Part shown: in pieces, positions 13,001 through 22,702 of the stretch
Numbering within the stretch: position 1 is the first letter of the stretch
Layout: every line of letters begins with the position of its first letter
From: Bryobacteraceae bacterium
GTDB taxonomy: Bacteria; Acidobacteriota; Terriglobia; Bryobacterales; Bryobacteraceae
Direction of reading: 5' to 3'
Assembly (NCBI GenBank): GCA_023511855.1
Contig: JAIMAR010000002.1
Location: 1 to 60,323, forward strand
Length of the DNA stretch: 60,323 nucleotides
Made by a program: the position numbers and the translations under genes
The notes under the pieces: model-generated
Told to the model about the DNA's origin: nothing
Database searches by the model: none
The model's input: only the letters and a program-made list of their open reading frames with translations

Positions 13001-13076
13001 TGGTGCCGGCGGCTGGACTCGAACCAGCGACCTAGGGATTATGAGACCCTCGCTCTAGCCACTGAGCTACGCCGGC
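13001..13076 (-). tRNA. tRNA-Met (anticodon CAT, elongator type)
   Basis: The minus strand folds with acceptor GCCGGCG/CGCCGGC (seven perfect pairs, so not the initiator), D arm GCTC/GAGC, loop CTCATAA (anticodon CAT), T arm GCTGG-TTCGAGT-CCAGC, discriminator A and encoded CCA. The anticodon stem AGGGT/TCCCT leaves a T-T mismatch next to the loop. A lysidine-modified tRNA-Ile(CAT) is possible but less likely. Confidence 0.9.
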
Positions 13077-13226
13077 CCTCTCCCTCAGAACTACCAGATT
13101 ATTCGCCTCCCCCGGTGGTTGTCAAACGACGGACTTGAAATCGGCGTTGCGATTCTGCCGTTCTTTTGCGAAAGCCAGCCTTCCACCTGCAAAATAGGCT
13201 ATGATGCCTCGAGCAGGAGGCGGGAC

Positions 13227-15173
13227 ATGAGACTCCGATTGATGACTCTACTGTTTGGGGCTGCGTGCACCCTTCATTCGCAGGACTCAACCACCCCAGG
13301 ACGTTTCGTTGTCGAACACCCAACCCTCCACAATCTTGGTTTCGAGTGGTGGATCTCCGGAGATGAAAACCGCAACGCGCAAGTGAACGTTCAGTTCCGC
13401 GCCGTTGGGGAAAGCGTTTGGCGCAATGCGCTGCCCTTGCTTCGCATCGGCGGCGAAACCGTGGGCCGAGACAGGGAACAACTGCATTACACCGTGCCGC
13501 ACGGATTTGCAGGTTCGATCATTAACCTCAAGCCGGGCACGGAATACGAATGCCGCTTTACCATGACCGACCCCGATGGTGTCCACGGGGACAATGTCCG
13601 CACCGTCACGGTGAAGACCCGAACTGAACCTCAGGCGTATTCGAACGGCCGCACCCTGCACGTCTACCCGCCCGATCACAAGGGTCCGCGCCAGGAACCA
13701 TCCTTCACCGGGATTCTGGAGGCTTATTACGGAGCAGGCCTCGGGGACTGGAGCGTGGTGTGGGAGAGACCCGCCCAACCCGGGGACATCATCCTCGTGC
13801 ATGCCGGAATGTACCGGCCCGAGCGGCTCAATTATGTCGATCCGCTGGCGGCGCCCTTCGATGGGACTTTCACGCTCACCCTGAAAGGGACGCCCGAAAA
13901 GCCGATCACAATCCGCGCGGCCGGCGATGGTGAGGCAATCTTCGACGGCGCAGGCAATCACATCCTCTTCGACGTTATGGCCACCTCACACCACATCTTC
14001 GAAAACCTGACCTTCCGCAACACCGATGTAGCTATCCTCGCCGGCAAGAAAGGCCTCCTCGGCGCCGTCGGCCTAACGGTCAGAAACTGCCGCTTCGAAA
14101 ATATCGGCTTTGGAGTGTGGACGGAATATGCCGGCTCCAGCGATTTTTACATCGCTGACAACCTTTTCATCGGCCGGGACGACCGCTTCCGCCTCATTGG
14201 ATGGACAGGGCCTCGTTGGGGCGACATCGGACCCTACCCATCCCATTCGTTGACCAGCTATTACGCGATTAAGGTCTATGGACCAGGCCACGTGATCGCG
14301 CATAATGCCATCGCTTACTTTCACGATGCGATCGGCATCTCGACTTATGGCACCCCGGAGAAGGACCCCGAACGGCAAGCCTCCTCCATCGACATCTACA
14401 ACAACGACATCCACATGTCGAACGACGACTTCATCGAGGCGGACGGGGGCGTCCACAATATCCGCGTCTACCAGAATCGTGGAGTGAATGCCTTTCACGG
14501 AGGCTACAGCTCCCAGCCCATTTTCGGGGGGCCGGTTTATTTCTTCCGTAACCTGCTCTACAACGTCCAGTCCGGCGTGGCGTTCAAGCTCGATGCCCGT
14601 CCCGCTGGCTTGTTGATGTTCCATAACACGATCATTGGCGAGCAGGCCGTGCGGAGCCCAACCGGAAACATGCACTGGCGTAATAATCTTTTCCTAGGAC
14701 GTGATACGCCCGGCCGTGGCATTGCCGCCTGGGCCAACGCCACACCACACTACAGCACCGACTACAACGGCTTCCGCCCCAACAGAGGCGTTGAACAGCA
14801 GTATTCTTGGCTCGCTCCTACCAAACCGGGACAGCTCTTGTACCAGAGTTCACGCGACGATTGGCGATTTTTCCGGACCTTGGCGGAGTTCCAGGCAGCC
14901 ACAGGTCAGGAACAACATGGCCGCGAGGTGGATTTCGATATTTTCGAGTCTATGGCACCCCCGGATCATTCCAAAAGACACGCGGTTTACCACGCCATGG
15001 ATCTAAACTTCCGCCTGCGGCCCAACTCGAAAGCGATCGACGCCGGGGTGGCGCTTCCCACCATCAATGACGATTTCACTGGCCAGGCGCCGGACCTCGG
15101 CGCGCTCGAACTTGGCAAGCCTGAACCCCATTACGGGCCAAGATGGATCACTTGGAAGCCTTTCTACCGTTGA
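13227..15173 (+). CDS. Secreted right-handed beta-helix protein
   Basis: A protein of about 648 residues. The start is the ATG at 13227, with AGGAGG six bases upstream and a signal peptide (MRLRLMTLLFGAACTLHSQ); in-frame codons upstream encode no leader. An N-terminal fibronectin-III-like segment (about 25-130: VNVQFRAVGE, LKPGTEYECRFTMTD) precedes a parallel beta-helix with pectate-lyase-like turns (DIILVHAGMYRP, ITIRAAGDGEAIFDGAGNHI, NLTFRNTDVAILAG, HNTIIGEQ, WRNNLFLG). The end contains the typical LRPNSKAIDAG...PDLGALE. Such proteins are often polysaccharide lyases or hydrolases, but no catalytic set could be assigned. It stands alone and converges with the DUF72 gene. Confidence 0.85.
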   Translation: MRLRLMTLLFGAACTLHSQDSTTPGRFVVEHPTLHNLGFEWWISGDENRNAQVNVQFRAVGESVWRNALPLLRIGGETVGRDREQLHYTVPHGFAGSIINLKPGTEYECRFTMTDPDGVHGDNVRTVTVKTRTEPQAYSNGRTLHVYPPDHKGPRQEPSFTGILEAYYGAGLGDWSVVWERPAQPGDIILVHAGMYRPERLNYVDPLAAPFDGTFTLTLKGTPEKPITIRAAGDGEAIFDGAGNHILFDVMATSHHIFENLTFRNTDVAILAGKKGLLGAVGLTVRNCRFENIGFGVWTEYAGSSDFYIADNLFIGRDDRFRLIGWTGPRWGDIGPYPSHSLTSYYAIKVYGPGHVIAHNAIAYFHDAIGISTYGTPEKDPERQASSIDIYNNDIHMSNDDFIEADGGVHNIRVYQNRGVNAFHGGYSSQPIFGGPVYFFRNLLYNVQSGVAFKLDARPAGLLMFHNTIIGEQAVRSPTGNMHWRNNLFLGRDTPGRGIAAWANATPHYSTDYNGFRPNRGVEQQYSWLAPTKPGQLLYQSSRDDWRFFRTLAEFQAATGQEQHGREVDFDIFESMAPPDHSKRHAVYHAMDLNFRLRPNSKAIDAGVALPTINDDFTGQAPDLGALELGKPEPHYGPRWITWKPFYR

Positions 15174-15212
15174 AGCATGGGCCCCGGCAAGGGTCCACCT
15201 CGCCGGACTCCG

Positions 15213-15983
15213 CTATTCGAAGGCCAATTCGTGCAGCCGCCTCGCGTTGTGAACCGCGCAGCCGTGGGCATCATTGTTGAAATAGGCGTAGACGTCCAAC
15301 CCTTCGGCCAGCCATCGGCGGATCCTCCCGGCCCAAAGCCGTAGTTCCGGCTCGCCGTAGCTCGAGGAGAATAGGGCTCCTGGGCCGTGAAATCGCAGAT
15401 AGACGAAGGATGCCGTCGCGCGTAGCGGCGCCTGCGGATATCGCGACGAATCGGCGATTACCATAGCAACCCCATGGTCTTTGAACACCGTTGCCACGCG
15501 CTCTTGAAACCAGCTCTCGTGCCGGAATTCAAAGGCCAACCGTAACCCTCCGGACTCTCCCCGACGGTGAGCGTCCAAGAAATTCTTGACGAGGTCAGGA
15601 TTGCAACGGAAGGATGGCGGGAGTTGTAGGAGCAAGGGCCCCAACTTATCTCCCAGCACGAGCGCGCTCCTCACGAAGTCTGCCCAAGTCTCATGGACAT
15701 CCTCCAGGCGTTTCACGTGAGTAATTGACCGGTGGGCTTTCACCGCAAACTGAAATCCCTCAGGAACCTGCGCGCTCCAGTTACGGAAGGTTTCCGGCCG
15801 GGGGAGATGGTAAAAACTGTAGTTGATTTCAGTTGTGTGGAACTGGCTCGCATAGTACCGCAGGTAGTCTCGACTCGACAGACCCTTGGGATAAAACAAC
15901 TCCTTCCAATGCGGATAAGCCCAGCCCGACATTCCGATCCAAAGGTGCCTCGAAGAAGATCCCTCTCTGCGTCTCTGCAACAA
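15213..15983 (-). CDS. DUF72 (YecE-like) protein
   Basis: A 256-residue DUF72 protein with a TIM-barrel-like fold. It has the N-terminal signature WIGMSGWAYPHWKELFYP, then TTEINYSFYHLP, FQFAVKAHRSITH, LLLQLPPSF, LAFEFRHESWF, YLRFHGP and the C-terminal DVYAYFNNDAHGCAVHNA. The SGW and YFNN...HG blocks are near-universal in the family. The biochemical role is not established. It is transcribed alone, convergent with the beta-helix gene and divergent from the GGDEF-EAL gene. Confident family call, no function claimed. Confidence 0.9.
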   Translation of the reverse strand: MLQRRREGSSSRHLWIGMSGWAYPHWKELFYPKGLSSRDYLRYYASQFHTTEINYSFYHLPRPETFRNWSAQVPEGFQFAVKAHRSITHVKRLEDVHETWADFVRSALVLGDKLGPLLLQLPPSFRCNPDLVKNFLDAHRRGESGGLRLAFEFRHESWFQERVATVFKDHGVAMVIADSSRYPQAPLRATASFVYLRFHGPGALFSSSYGEPELRLWAGRIRRWLAEGLDVYAYFNNDAHGCAVHNARRLHELAFE

Positions 15984-16190
15984 ACCTCAGCCTTCCGCAT
16001 TTAAGATAGTCTGGAATCCACGCGTTCACAAGCGCCTCAACCAAACCACGAGGGGCCGCCGCCCAATCCGACTCGTGCGGCCCAGTCGCGAAAATTATAC
16101 CATTCGTACTAGTACCATCGAGCGCGTTTGCTCCATTGATCGTTCATTCCACTGCGGCTAACTTGGTTGTGACCCGAATGATCGCAATTT

Positions 16191-17822
16191 ATGGTTCTAA
16201 GACTTCGTAGTTCCGGTGATCGTCTGACCACGTACCTGTTGGGCAAGCTGGGCCCCACGCCCAGCGAGCAAGCCCGGAAGGCGGAGCGCCGCAGCCGCAT
16301 CCTACGGCAGCTCGGCACCTCGGATCCGAATCTTTCGGAGCCCATGCCGCCGGCGGAACCCACCACACAACCAACCCAACCAGCCGGAGCACAATTGTTG
16401 TGCCAGCCGCCGCAAAACGGCTCTGGTGGCCTGGCCTCCAATCCAGACCTGGATTTGAGGAAAGCAGCGCTCGAACGTCTCGCCGTAATGTCCAGCCAAT
16501 ATGGTGCTTTGGACCCGGAGCTTTCCTACCGGGCGCACCATGATGCGCTGACCGGCCTGCCCAACCGGCATGCGTTCGAAGAACGCACGAACCATGGCCT
16601 CGCCTACGCCCGGCGCTACGGAAGGCCGATGGCGATCTTGTTTATCGATCTGGATGGCTTTAAGACCGTTAATGACTCACTGGGCCATGCGGCCGGCGAC
16701 GCGGTCCTGCGAGAGGTCGCCCAGCGCCTCCGCTCGGCCTTGCGTGAGAGTGACATCATCGCCCGTTGGGGTGGAGACGAATTCGTGGCCGCCTTATTGG
16801 AGGTGGGCAGTGAACACGATGCGGCCAGGGCGGCTCAAAAGCTCATGGACGCGCTCAAAGAACCCCTTTCGGTTGAAGGCCAACAGATCTGCCTATCGGC
16901 CAGCATCGGCATCAGCCTGTACCCGGAAGACGGAACGGATTTGAGCTCGCTGCTCCGTAAAGCAGATCAGGAGATGTATGAGAGCCGCAGCCGCACCCGC
17001 CAAGCTCTGTCCAAAAGACCCGTGGTCGACCCCATGCAGGCGGGCGACCCACGCTTGATCGAATCTCAACTCAAGTTTGCTTTGCAGCGCGGAGAGTTTC
17101 ACCTCTACTACCAGCCTCAATTCGATCTCCACACGAACCGCGTTTATGCGATCGAGGCCCTCATTCGATGGGATCATCCCAGGCTCGGGATGTTGCAGGC
17201 CGGCTCATTCCTCCCCCTGGCTCAAAGAAGCCGCCTGATGCCCGACATCTCCGCTTGGACGATGGCCGCCGCATCCCGTCAAGCGGCGCGGCTGAAAGCG
17301 ACCGGACTCGGCCAAATTCGCGTGGCCGTGAACATTTCCGCGTCCCAATTTGCCGCCGGCGATTTCGTGACCACGCTGGGCAGGGCGCTAGACGCTGCCG
17401 GCGCCGAACCTGAATTCCTGGAGCTTGATCTCCCGGAGGTGGTCCTGGCGGAAGACTGGCAGACCGCCTTACACAAACTCAACCAGCTCCGCGGCCTCGG
17501 CGTCCACGTCTCCGTAGACGACTTCGGCTCGCTGTTCACGTCGCTGGACTACGTGCAGCGCCTCCCCCTTAGCGGCCTTAAGCTGGATCAGCGCCTGGTC
17601 CGAGGAACGCAAGACCAACAATCATTGCTGATTCAATCCATCATCGCCTTGGCGCAGACTGCCGGCATCCGCGCCATTGCTGAAGGGATCGAAACGGCGC
17701 AGCAATTGCAGCTCGTCCGGAACGCCGGCTGCGATGGGGCCCAGGGCTACCTTTTAGGAATGCCGGTCCCCGCCGAGGAGCTCCATCTGGCGAGCCTGCT
17801 CCCCGCGGCATCGCTCCAGTAG
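16191..17822 (+). CDS. Soluble GGDEF-EAL cyclic-di-GMP enzyme
   Basis: A 543-residue protein with no membrane segment: a Pro-rich N-terminus (1-110), a GGDEF domain (about 112-275) and an EAL domain (about 285-540). The active-site GGDEF (194-198) is intact and an inhibitory RxxD (185-188) sits five residues ahead, so it can probably make cyclic-di-GMP with product control. The EAL half keeps E322, N381, E416, D443-D444, K464, E498 and Q518, but the usual Glu of the ExTE motif is Asp413 and the Thr is Pro415, so phosphodiesterase activity may be altered. It ends nine bases from the convergent recA. A link to the neighbouring polysaccharide genes is plausible but inferred. Confidence 0.93.
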   Translation: MVLRLRSSGDRLTTYLLGKLGPTPSEQARKAERRSRILRQLGTSDPNLSEPMPPAEPTTQPTQPAGAQLLCQPPQNGSGGLASNPDLDLRKAALERLAVMSSQYGALDPELSYRAHHDALTGLPNRHAFEERTNHGLAYARRYGRPMAILFIDLDGFKTVNDSLGHAAGDAVLREVAQRLRSALRESDIIARWGGDEFVAALLEVGSEHDAARAAQKLMDALKEPLSVEGQQICLSASIGISLYPEDGTDLSSLLRKADQEMYESRSRTRQALSKRPVVDPMQAGDPRLIESQLKFALQRGEFHLYYQPQFDLHTNRVYAIEALIRWDHPRLGMLQAGSFLPLAQRSRLMPDISAWTMAAASRQAARLKATGLGQIRVAVNISASQFAAGDFVTTLGRALDAAGAEPEFLELDLPEVVLAEDWQTALHKLNQLRGLGVHVSVDDFGSLFTSLDYVQRLPLSGLKLDQRLVRGTQDQQSLLIQSIIALAQTAGIRAIAEGIETAQQLQLVRNAGCDGAQGYLLGMPVPAEELHLASLLPAASLQ

Positions 17823-17831
17823 AACCCCTGC

Positions 17832-18908
17832 TCAAGGGCCCTGTTTCGGGCGCCCGTTTCCGGGCGCATGGTTGCCGGACTCGGACCGCCTGAGATCTTG
17901 CATCTGAAAACTCCGCGGCGGAAGCTCAAGCCGCTTCCGAAGCTCGGCGTCGATCTTCAGATACACCTCAGGATGGGTTTTCAGGAACTGCTTGGCCCCG
18001 TCCCGCCCTTGCCCCAGGCGGTCCCCTGCATAGCTATACCAAGAGCCGCTCTTTTCGACAACGTTGTGCTGGACCGCGGTATCCAACAGGTCGAGCTCAC
18101 ACGCCAGCCCTTCGCCGTACAGCAGGTCCACTTCGGCGGTCTCAAAGGGCGCCGCGAGCTTGTTCTTTAGGACTCGGATTTTTGTCCGGCTGCCGATGAC
18201 CTGGTCCCCATCCTTCAAAGCCCCGATTCTGCGGACCTCCATCCGCACCGTGCTGTAGAACTTCAGCGCCAACCCCCCGGTCGTGGTCTCCGGATTGCCG
18301 AACATCACGCCAATTTTCTCCCGAAGCTGGTTCAGGAAGATCAGGCAAGTATTGGTGCGCGCCACAGATCCCGTCAGTTTCCTCAGCGCTTGAGACATCA
18401 ACCGCGCCTGAAGGCCCATGGAACTCGCGCCCATCTCGCCGTCCAGTTCCGCCTTGGGCACCAGCGCCGCCACCGAGTCCACCACAACCACGTCCACCGC
18501 CCCTGAGGACACAAGCGCCGCGGTGATTTCGAGCGCCTGTTCCCCATGGTCCGGCTGAGAAAGGATCAAATTCGCCACGTCGACGCCCAGCTTCGCAGCG
18601 TAGACCGTGTCCAGGGCGTGCTCTGCATCAATGAAGACCGCCGTCCCTCCCTTCTTCTGGGCCTCGGCGATCACATGCAGCGCGATGGTGGTCTTCCCCG
18701 AGGATTCCGGTCCGTAGATTTCCACCACCCGGCCGCGTGGAAACCCTCCCACGCCCAAGGCCGCGTCGATCGAAATCGAACCGCTGGGAATAACCTCAAC
18801 CGCCTCAACCGTTCGGGAACCGATCCGCATGACTGCGCCCGGCCCGAATTGCTTCTCCATTTGGAGCAAAGTTGTCTCAATGATGCGCCGCCTTTGAGCG
18901 ACTTCCAT
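17832..18908 (-). CDS. recA: RecA recombinase, paralogue 1
   Basis: A 358-residue complete RecA. Walker A GPESSGKT is at 66-73, with DAEHALD, the Walker B region [23 protein letters not shown], loop L1 ([17 protein letters not shown]) and loop L2 GNPETTTGG all present. RecA forms filaments on single-stranded DNA for strand exchange and LexA/SOS co-protease activity. It begins [20 protein letters not shown], unlike the MDEKERA start of paralogue 2 at 27.3 kb, yet the cores are more than half identical by eye. The C-terminal tail ([16 protein letters not shown]) is basic rather than acidic. AAGGAG lies upstream. It lies 86 bases beyond the last polysaccharide gene on the same strand. Confidence 0.95.
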   Translation of the reverse strand: MEVAQRRRIIETTLLQMEKQFGPGAVMRIGSRTVEAVEVIPSGSISIDAALGVGGFPRGRVVEIYGPESSGKTTIALHVIAEAQKKGGTAVFIDAEHALDTVYAAKLGVDVANLILSQPDHGEQALEITAALVSSGAVDVVVVDSVAALVPKAELDGEMGASSMGLQARLMSQALRKLTGSVARTNTCLIFLNQLREKIGVMFGNPETTTGGLALKFYSTVRMEVRRIGALKDGDQVIGSRTKIRVLKNKLAAPFETAEVDLLYGEGLACELDLLDTAVQHNVVEKSGSWYSYAGDRLGQGRDGAKQFLKTHPEVYLKIDAELRKRLELPPRSFQMQDLRRSESGNHAPGNGRPKQGP

Positions 18909-18994
18909 GCTCGCATTTCTCCTTTATGGTGGTTGTGGCCTCAGCGCAGAAATGTTCTCAGGGAATTATCGGGATTCGCAGCAGGATCACTATG

Positions 18995-19702
18995 TCAATA
19001 AGCTCCGTGGCCCCTTAGCACCACCCATACGGTGCGGAACAAGATTCGCAGATCCAACCACGGAGTCCACTCCCGAATGTATTGCAGGTCCAGGCTGACC
19101 CTGTTGCCGTAACTGGTATCATTCCGCCCAGAGACTTGCCACAGGCCTGTCAGACCCGGCCTCACGAGGGTGTACATGCGAAAATGCGGGCCGTACTTCT
19201 GCGTCTCGCCGGGCACAATGGGGCGAGGGCCCACCAGACTCATATCCCCCCGAAGCACATTCCAGAACTGCGGGATCTCATCCAGGCTCCGCCGCCGCAG
19301 GAATCGCCCCACCCGCGTTACCCGAGGGTCGACCTTCAGTTTGTGATCCCTCAGCCACTCCAAAGCGAGATCGGGCCGGCGCTCGAGATGCTCCCTTAGG
19401 ACCTCGTCCGCGTTAACCACCATCGAACGGAACTTGTACAGCAAGAACGTCCGTCCGCCTAGTCCGATTCGTCGATGGGCAAAAAGGACCGGAGCCCCGC
19501 TCTCTAGCCAGATCGCTAGGCCAATTACCACCGCCAGAGGAAGGGAAACGGCCAACAAAAGACAGCCAAGAACCAGGTCGATGAAGCGCTTGAGGCGTCT
19601 GGACCCGACGCCTAGCAGACCGGCTCGCACCTCCGCGGCCGCCCCTCGGGCAGCCGCGGAATCCAACCGCGGCAGGGACGCTCTCTGGGGAACGGGGGTC
19701 AT
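18995..19702 (-). CDS. Initiating sugar transferase (polyprenyl-phosphate hexose-1-phosphate transferase)
   Basis: A 235-residue member of the bacterial sugar-transferase (WbaP/ExoY/PssY) family. One hydrophobic re-entrant or transmembrane segment (about 39-66) is followed by the catalytic domain: [45 protein letters not shown] and [15 protein letters not shown]. It moves a hexose-1-phosphate from a UDP-sugar to undecaprenyl phosphate, starting a repeat unit on the inner face of the membrane. It is the shorter PssY/PglC-like form, lacking the extra N-terminal membrane block. Its start overlaps the preceding glycosyltransferase stop by four bases; it is the last gene of the operon. Confidence 0.93.
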   Translation of the reverse strand: MTPVPQRASLPRLDSAAARGAAAEVRAGLLGVGSRRLKRFIDLVLGCLLLAVSLPLAVVIGLAIWLESGAPVLFAHRRIGLGGRTFLLYKFRSMVVNADEVLREHLERRPDLALEWLRDHKLKVDPRVTRVGRFLRRRSLDEIPQFWNVLRGDMSLVGPRPIVPGETQKYGPHFRMYTLVRPGLTGLWQVSGRNDTSYGNRVSLDLQYIREWTPWLDLRILFRTVWVVLRGHGAY

Positions 19703-20826
19703 CGGCCAGCACCCGGAAGGATTGCCCTTCCTGATAACACCGTAACATATAGGGCCTCAGTTTCGGCGGCTACTCCCTCAAACCGAAACCTCGCCTCATA
19801 CTGCTTCCGCGCCTGGCGGCCGAGCCGCTCGCGAAGCCCCGCATCGTGAAGCAGGCGTCCCAAGGCGGCCCTCAGCGCAACCTCGTCCCCGGGTCTTGTC
19901 AGAAGACCTGTCACTTCTTGCTCGATCGCCTCCGGGATTCCCCCCACCATGCTCGCCACGATGGGCAGCCCGGCCCGCATCGCTTCCAAAATGCTGCGCG
20001 GAAAGCTTTCCGAACGGGTCGAAAGTACAAAAAGCTGAACCCGGCTGAGCACCTCGGCCGGATCGGCCACATACCCCAGGAAATGCACCCTCTGGCTGAG
20101 CTCCAGTTCCTTGGTCAATCTCTGGATCCGCCCGCGCAGCGGCCCATCGCCTACAAGTTCCAATTGCCAGTCGAGCTCCCTCAATCCCGCCAACGCTCGG
20201 ATCAAGGTCTGATGGTCTTTGGGATGCTCGAAGCGGGCCACAGAGACAATTCGCACGGGCGAGCGGCTTGGATCCGCTAAAAGCCCACGCCCCACGTCCT
20301 GCACGCCGTTATGGATGACGTGGACTCTCTCCGGACGGGCGGGCATCGCCGCCATGACGAGCTTTCTCTCGTAATCAGAGGTGCAGACAATCTCCGCGTC
20401 CCACCGGGCAGCCCACCGCTCCGCCAAGCCGAACAGCCGGCTCGCCAGCGGGGAAAACCGTCCGCCAGCCGCCAACCCGTGGGGCGTGTACAGCGCTGGA
20501 ATTCCTATCCTCGCACAAGCCCAGCGGCCCAGCCAGCCGGCCTTGGCAGTGTGCAAACTCACTAAGTCCGGATGCCACTCGCGGAGGGCCGCAAGCAGCT
20601 CCGCCGCTGCCAGCAGATCCCGGATCGGATGGACAGCGCGGCGGAGGCGCCGTAAGCATCGGTACGGAACCCCGGCAGCCTGGAACTGCTCGGTGACCGG
20701 GCCCCTTCCGCCAACGAGCACGATTACTTCGTGCCCGCGGCGCCGCATCTCCCGGGCCAGATCCCGGACATGGATGCTGGCGCCGCCGACCGCATCCGCC
20801 CGCGTCACCACATACAGTATCCTCAT
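19699..20826 (-). CDS. Glycosyltransferase family 4 protein (A)
   Basis: About 375 residues, starting at ATG 20826, which overlaps the methyltransferase stop (ATGA); an in-frame extension upstream lies inside that gene and is rejected. The N-domain begins MRILYVVTRADAVGGASIHV, typical of GT4 with a Gly-rich donor loop. The C-domain has VSVARFEHPKDHQTLIRA, VGDGPLRGRI and the ESFPRSILEAMRAGLPIVAS motif (EX7E). It adds a sugar to the lipid-linked repeat unit; donor and linkage cannot be read from sequence. It is the sixth gene of the seven-gene polysaccharide operon. Confidence 0.92.
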   Translation of the reverse strand: MRILYVVTRADAVGGASIHVRDLAREMRRRGHEVIVLVGGRGPVTEQFQAAGVPYRCLRRLRRAVHPIRDLLAAAELLAALREWHPDLVSLHTAKAGWLGRWACARIGIPALYTPHGLAAGGRFSPLASRLFGLAERWAARWDAEIVCTSDYERKLVMAAMPARPERVHVIHNGVQDVGRGLLADPSRSPVRIVSVARFEHPKDHQTLIRALAGLRELDWQLELVGDGPLRGRIQRLTKELELSQRVHFLGYVADPAEVLSRVQLFVLSTRSESFPRSILEAMRAGLPIVASMVGGIPEAIEQEVTGLLTRPGDEVALRAALGRLLHDAGLRERLGRQARKQYEARFRFEGVAAETEALYVTVLSGRAILPGAGR

Positions 20827-21593
20827 GGGGCCTTTTTCCGGGACAAGAGCACCAAAAACGCCAGCTTGCGGAACACGGCCGCCCCAACATTGTTGACGAC
20901 AGGCACGCCGGCTAGCCACGCCAAGCCGCCCAGTCCTGGGGTGGCTTTCATGCGGTAGCGGATGTATTCCAATTCCCGCGTCTCCGTACGGAAGAATTTC
21001 CCGAATGCCGCGAAGATTTCCGCCCTCGACCGGTACACCGTGTACAGGTCCAGCCATCGCAACTTGTCCTGAACCCATTGACGGCGTGTGGCGGCCTCCT
21101 GTTTCCAGTAGCCGAAGCCCAAGCTCCGCAAAACAAGCGTGTACGGATACCGGAGGCGTGAATCCCTGGGAAACCAGTGCGCGAAAGGAATGCCGATGTG
21201 TCCTTCCCGGAAAACATCCTGTGACGGGAAAATGCTAAGCATCAGCCCGTCGGGATGCAAGACCCGGTGCAGCTCGCGCAGCGTCCCCTCCAGATCCGTC
21301 ACGTGTTCCATCACTTGGTTGTTCGTGATGACGTGAAAGAAGTCCGCTGGAAACGGGAGCTGTCCCCCTTCGATCTCCAGCACGTGACTGCCCAGCAAGC
21401 CCGTTGCAGCCGCCCGTTGGCGGGCGCGCGATCCGGAATAGAATACGTCGGCGCCAAAGACCTCGAGGCCTCGGCGTCTCCCCTCCGCCACCAACTCCCC
21501 CGCCCCACAGCCAAAATCCAGGATCCGTGCGCCAGGCCGTGCCCCGGCGGCCCGCTGAATGAAGTCCAGTATAAACCGGTTGGTCACATCCAT
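20823..21593 (-). CDS. Class I SAM-dependent methyltransferase
   Basis: About 256 residues from ATG 21593 (MDVTNRFILDF); this start overlaps the upstream glycosyltransferase stop by ten bases. SAM motif I is LDFGCGAGELVAEG, followed by FGADVFY, an acidic post-I region and motif IV HVITNNQVMEHVTD; a Methyltransf_11/25-type fold. In this operon it probably methylates a sugar or the chain end of the surface polysaccharide, possibly terminating chain growth, but the substrate is inferred. The C-terminal third includes a hydrophobic stretch (LGGLAWLAGVPVVNNVGAAV) that may contact the membrane. Confidence 0.85.
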   Translation of the reverse strand: MDVTNRFILDFIQRAAGARPGARILDFGCGAGELVAEGRRRGLEVFGADVFYSGSRARQRAAATGLLGSHVLEIEGGQLPFPADFFHVITNNQVMEHVTDLEGTLRELHRVLHPDGLMLSIFPSQDVFREGHIGIPFAHWFPRDSRLRYPYTLVLRSLGFGYWKQEAATRRQWVQDKLRWLDLYTVYRSRAEIFAAFGKFFRTETRELEYIRYRMKATPGLGGLAWLAGVPVVNNVGAAVFRKLAFLVLLSRKKAP

Positions 21594-22702
21594 CGGGATT
21601 CGAGCTCCCGGTAGAGCGCTTCCCATTGCGAGATTACGGACTCCATCTCGAATCTCGCCAGCACATGCGCCCGTGCCGCCTCGCCCATCCGCCTGCGCTC
21701 CTCGACGGGCATGGCCGCGAGCTTCTTCATCGCCCCCGCCAGCGACTCAGGATCGCCCGCCTCCACCAGGAATCCCGTCCTGCCGTGGATCATTACCTCG
21801 CCGGCGCCCCCTGCGCTCGTGGCCACGCAGGGCAGCGCACTGGCGGACGCCTCCAGAAGCGCCATCGGAAGGCCCTCGACGACGGAGGCTTGAACGAAAG
21901 CATCGCAGGCTCGCATCAAATCCGGCATGTCCCGCCGGTGGCCTAGGAATCTAACATTCACCCTCAGCTCCTCGGCCTGTTGCCGAAGCCACTGTTCCAG
22001 TGGACCGGAGCCGGCGATCAACAGCACCCCTTGAGAGAGGCTCGCGAACGCCTCCAGGAGCAGGCCATAGCCCTTCTTCCACATCAGTCTGCCGGCCGCC
22101 AGCCACAGAAACTCCTCCCCGAACCCCAAGGCGCGCCGCACCCTGCGCCGGAACTCCTCATCCGGCCGGAAGACCGTGGTGTCGATCCCGTTGGGGATCA
22201 CCCTGAGCTTGCCGCGGTGCACGGCGCCTGCATTGGCGTGCCGCTCCGCCACAGCCTGAGCGACCGCTACGGTCATGTCGGAAAGGCAATCCGTCCAACG
22301 ATAGAACTTGTCCCGCCAGAAGATTGAACGCGATGCCTGCCCCGTTTCGGCCATGCTGTGCAGCGTCGAGATCAGCCCGGGCACGGGACAAAGCAACCGG
22401 CTTAGGCGTCCGAGCAGGTTGGCGTGGAACATGTGGCAGTGCAGGATTTGGGGCCGAAGACGGCCCAACAAAGCCAGCAGGCGGAGGTAACCTCTGGGAT
22501 CCGGACAACCCGGCTGCATCCTGAGCGAAAATACAGGCACGCCGGCTGTCTTCAGCTCTTCCCGGAAGGCGCTTGGCTCGACTAGCGAGATGACCTGTAC
22601 TTCCCAACCTCGCCGCACCAGCCCCCGCGCAAGGCTGGCCACCTGGCGTTCGGCCCCGCCTTCGGCCAGGTTGGTGGTGAGCAGAATCACTCGCGAGCTC
22701 AT
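21584..22702 (-). CDS. Glycosyltransferase family 4 protein (B)
   Basis: A 372-residue GT-B enzyme. The N-domain begins MSSRVILLTTNLAEGGAERQ, the AEGGAERQ loop being characteristic of GT4. The C-domain has WLAAGRLMWKKGYGLLLEA, IAGSGPLEQWLRQQAEEL, FLGHRRDMPDLMRACDAF and EGLPMALLEASASALPCVAT (EX7E). The start overlaps the previous gene's stop (ATGA). Acts in repeat-unit assembly on the cytosolic face of the membrane. Donor sugar unknown. Confidence 0.92.
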   Translation of the reverse strand: MSSRVILLTTNLAEGGAERQVASLARGLVRRGWEVQVISLVEPSAFREELKTAGVPVFSLRMQPGCPDPRGYLRLLALLGRLRPQILHCHMFHANLLGRLSRLLCPVPGLISTLHSMAETGQASRSIFWRDKFYRWTDCLSDMTVAVAQAVAERHANAGAVHRGKLRVIPNGIDTTVFRPDEEFRRRVRRALGFGEEFLWLAAGRLMWKKGYGLLLEAFASLSQGVLLIAGSGPLEQWLRQQAEELRVNVRFLGHRRDMPDLMRACDAFVQASVVEGLPMALLEASASALPCVATSAGGAGEVMIHGRTGFLVEAGDPESLAGAMKKLAAMPVEERRRMGEAARAHVLARFEMESVISQWEALYRELESRWM

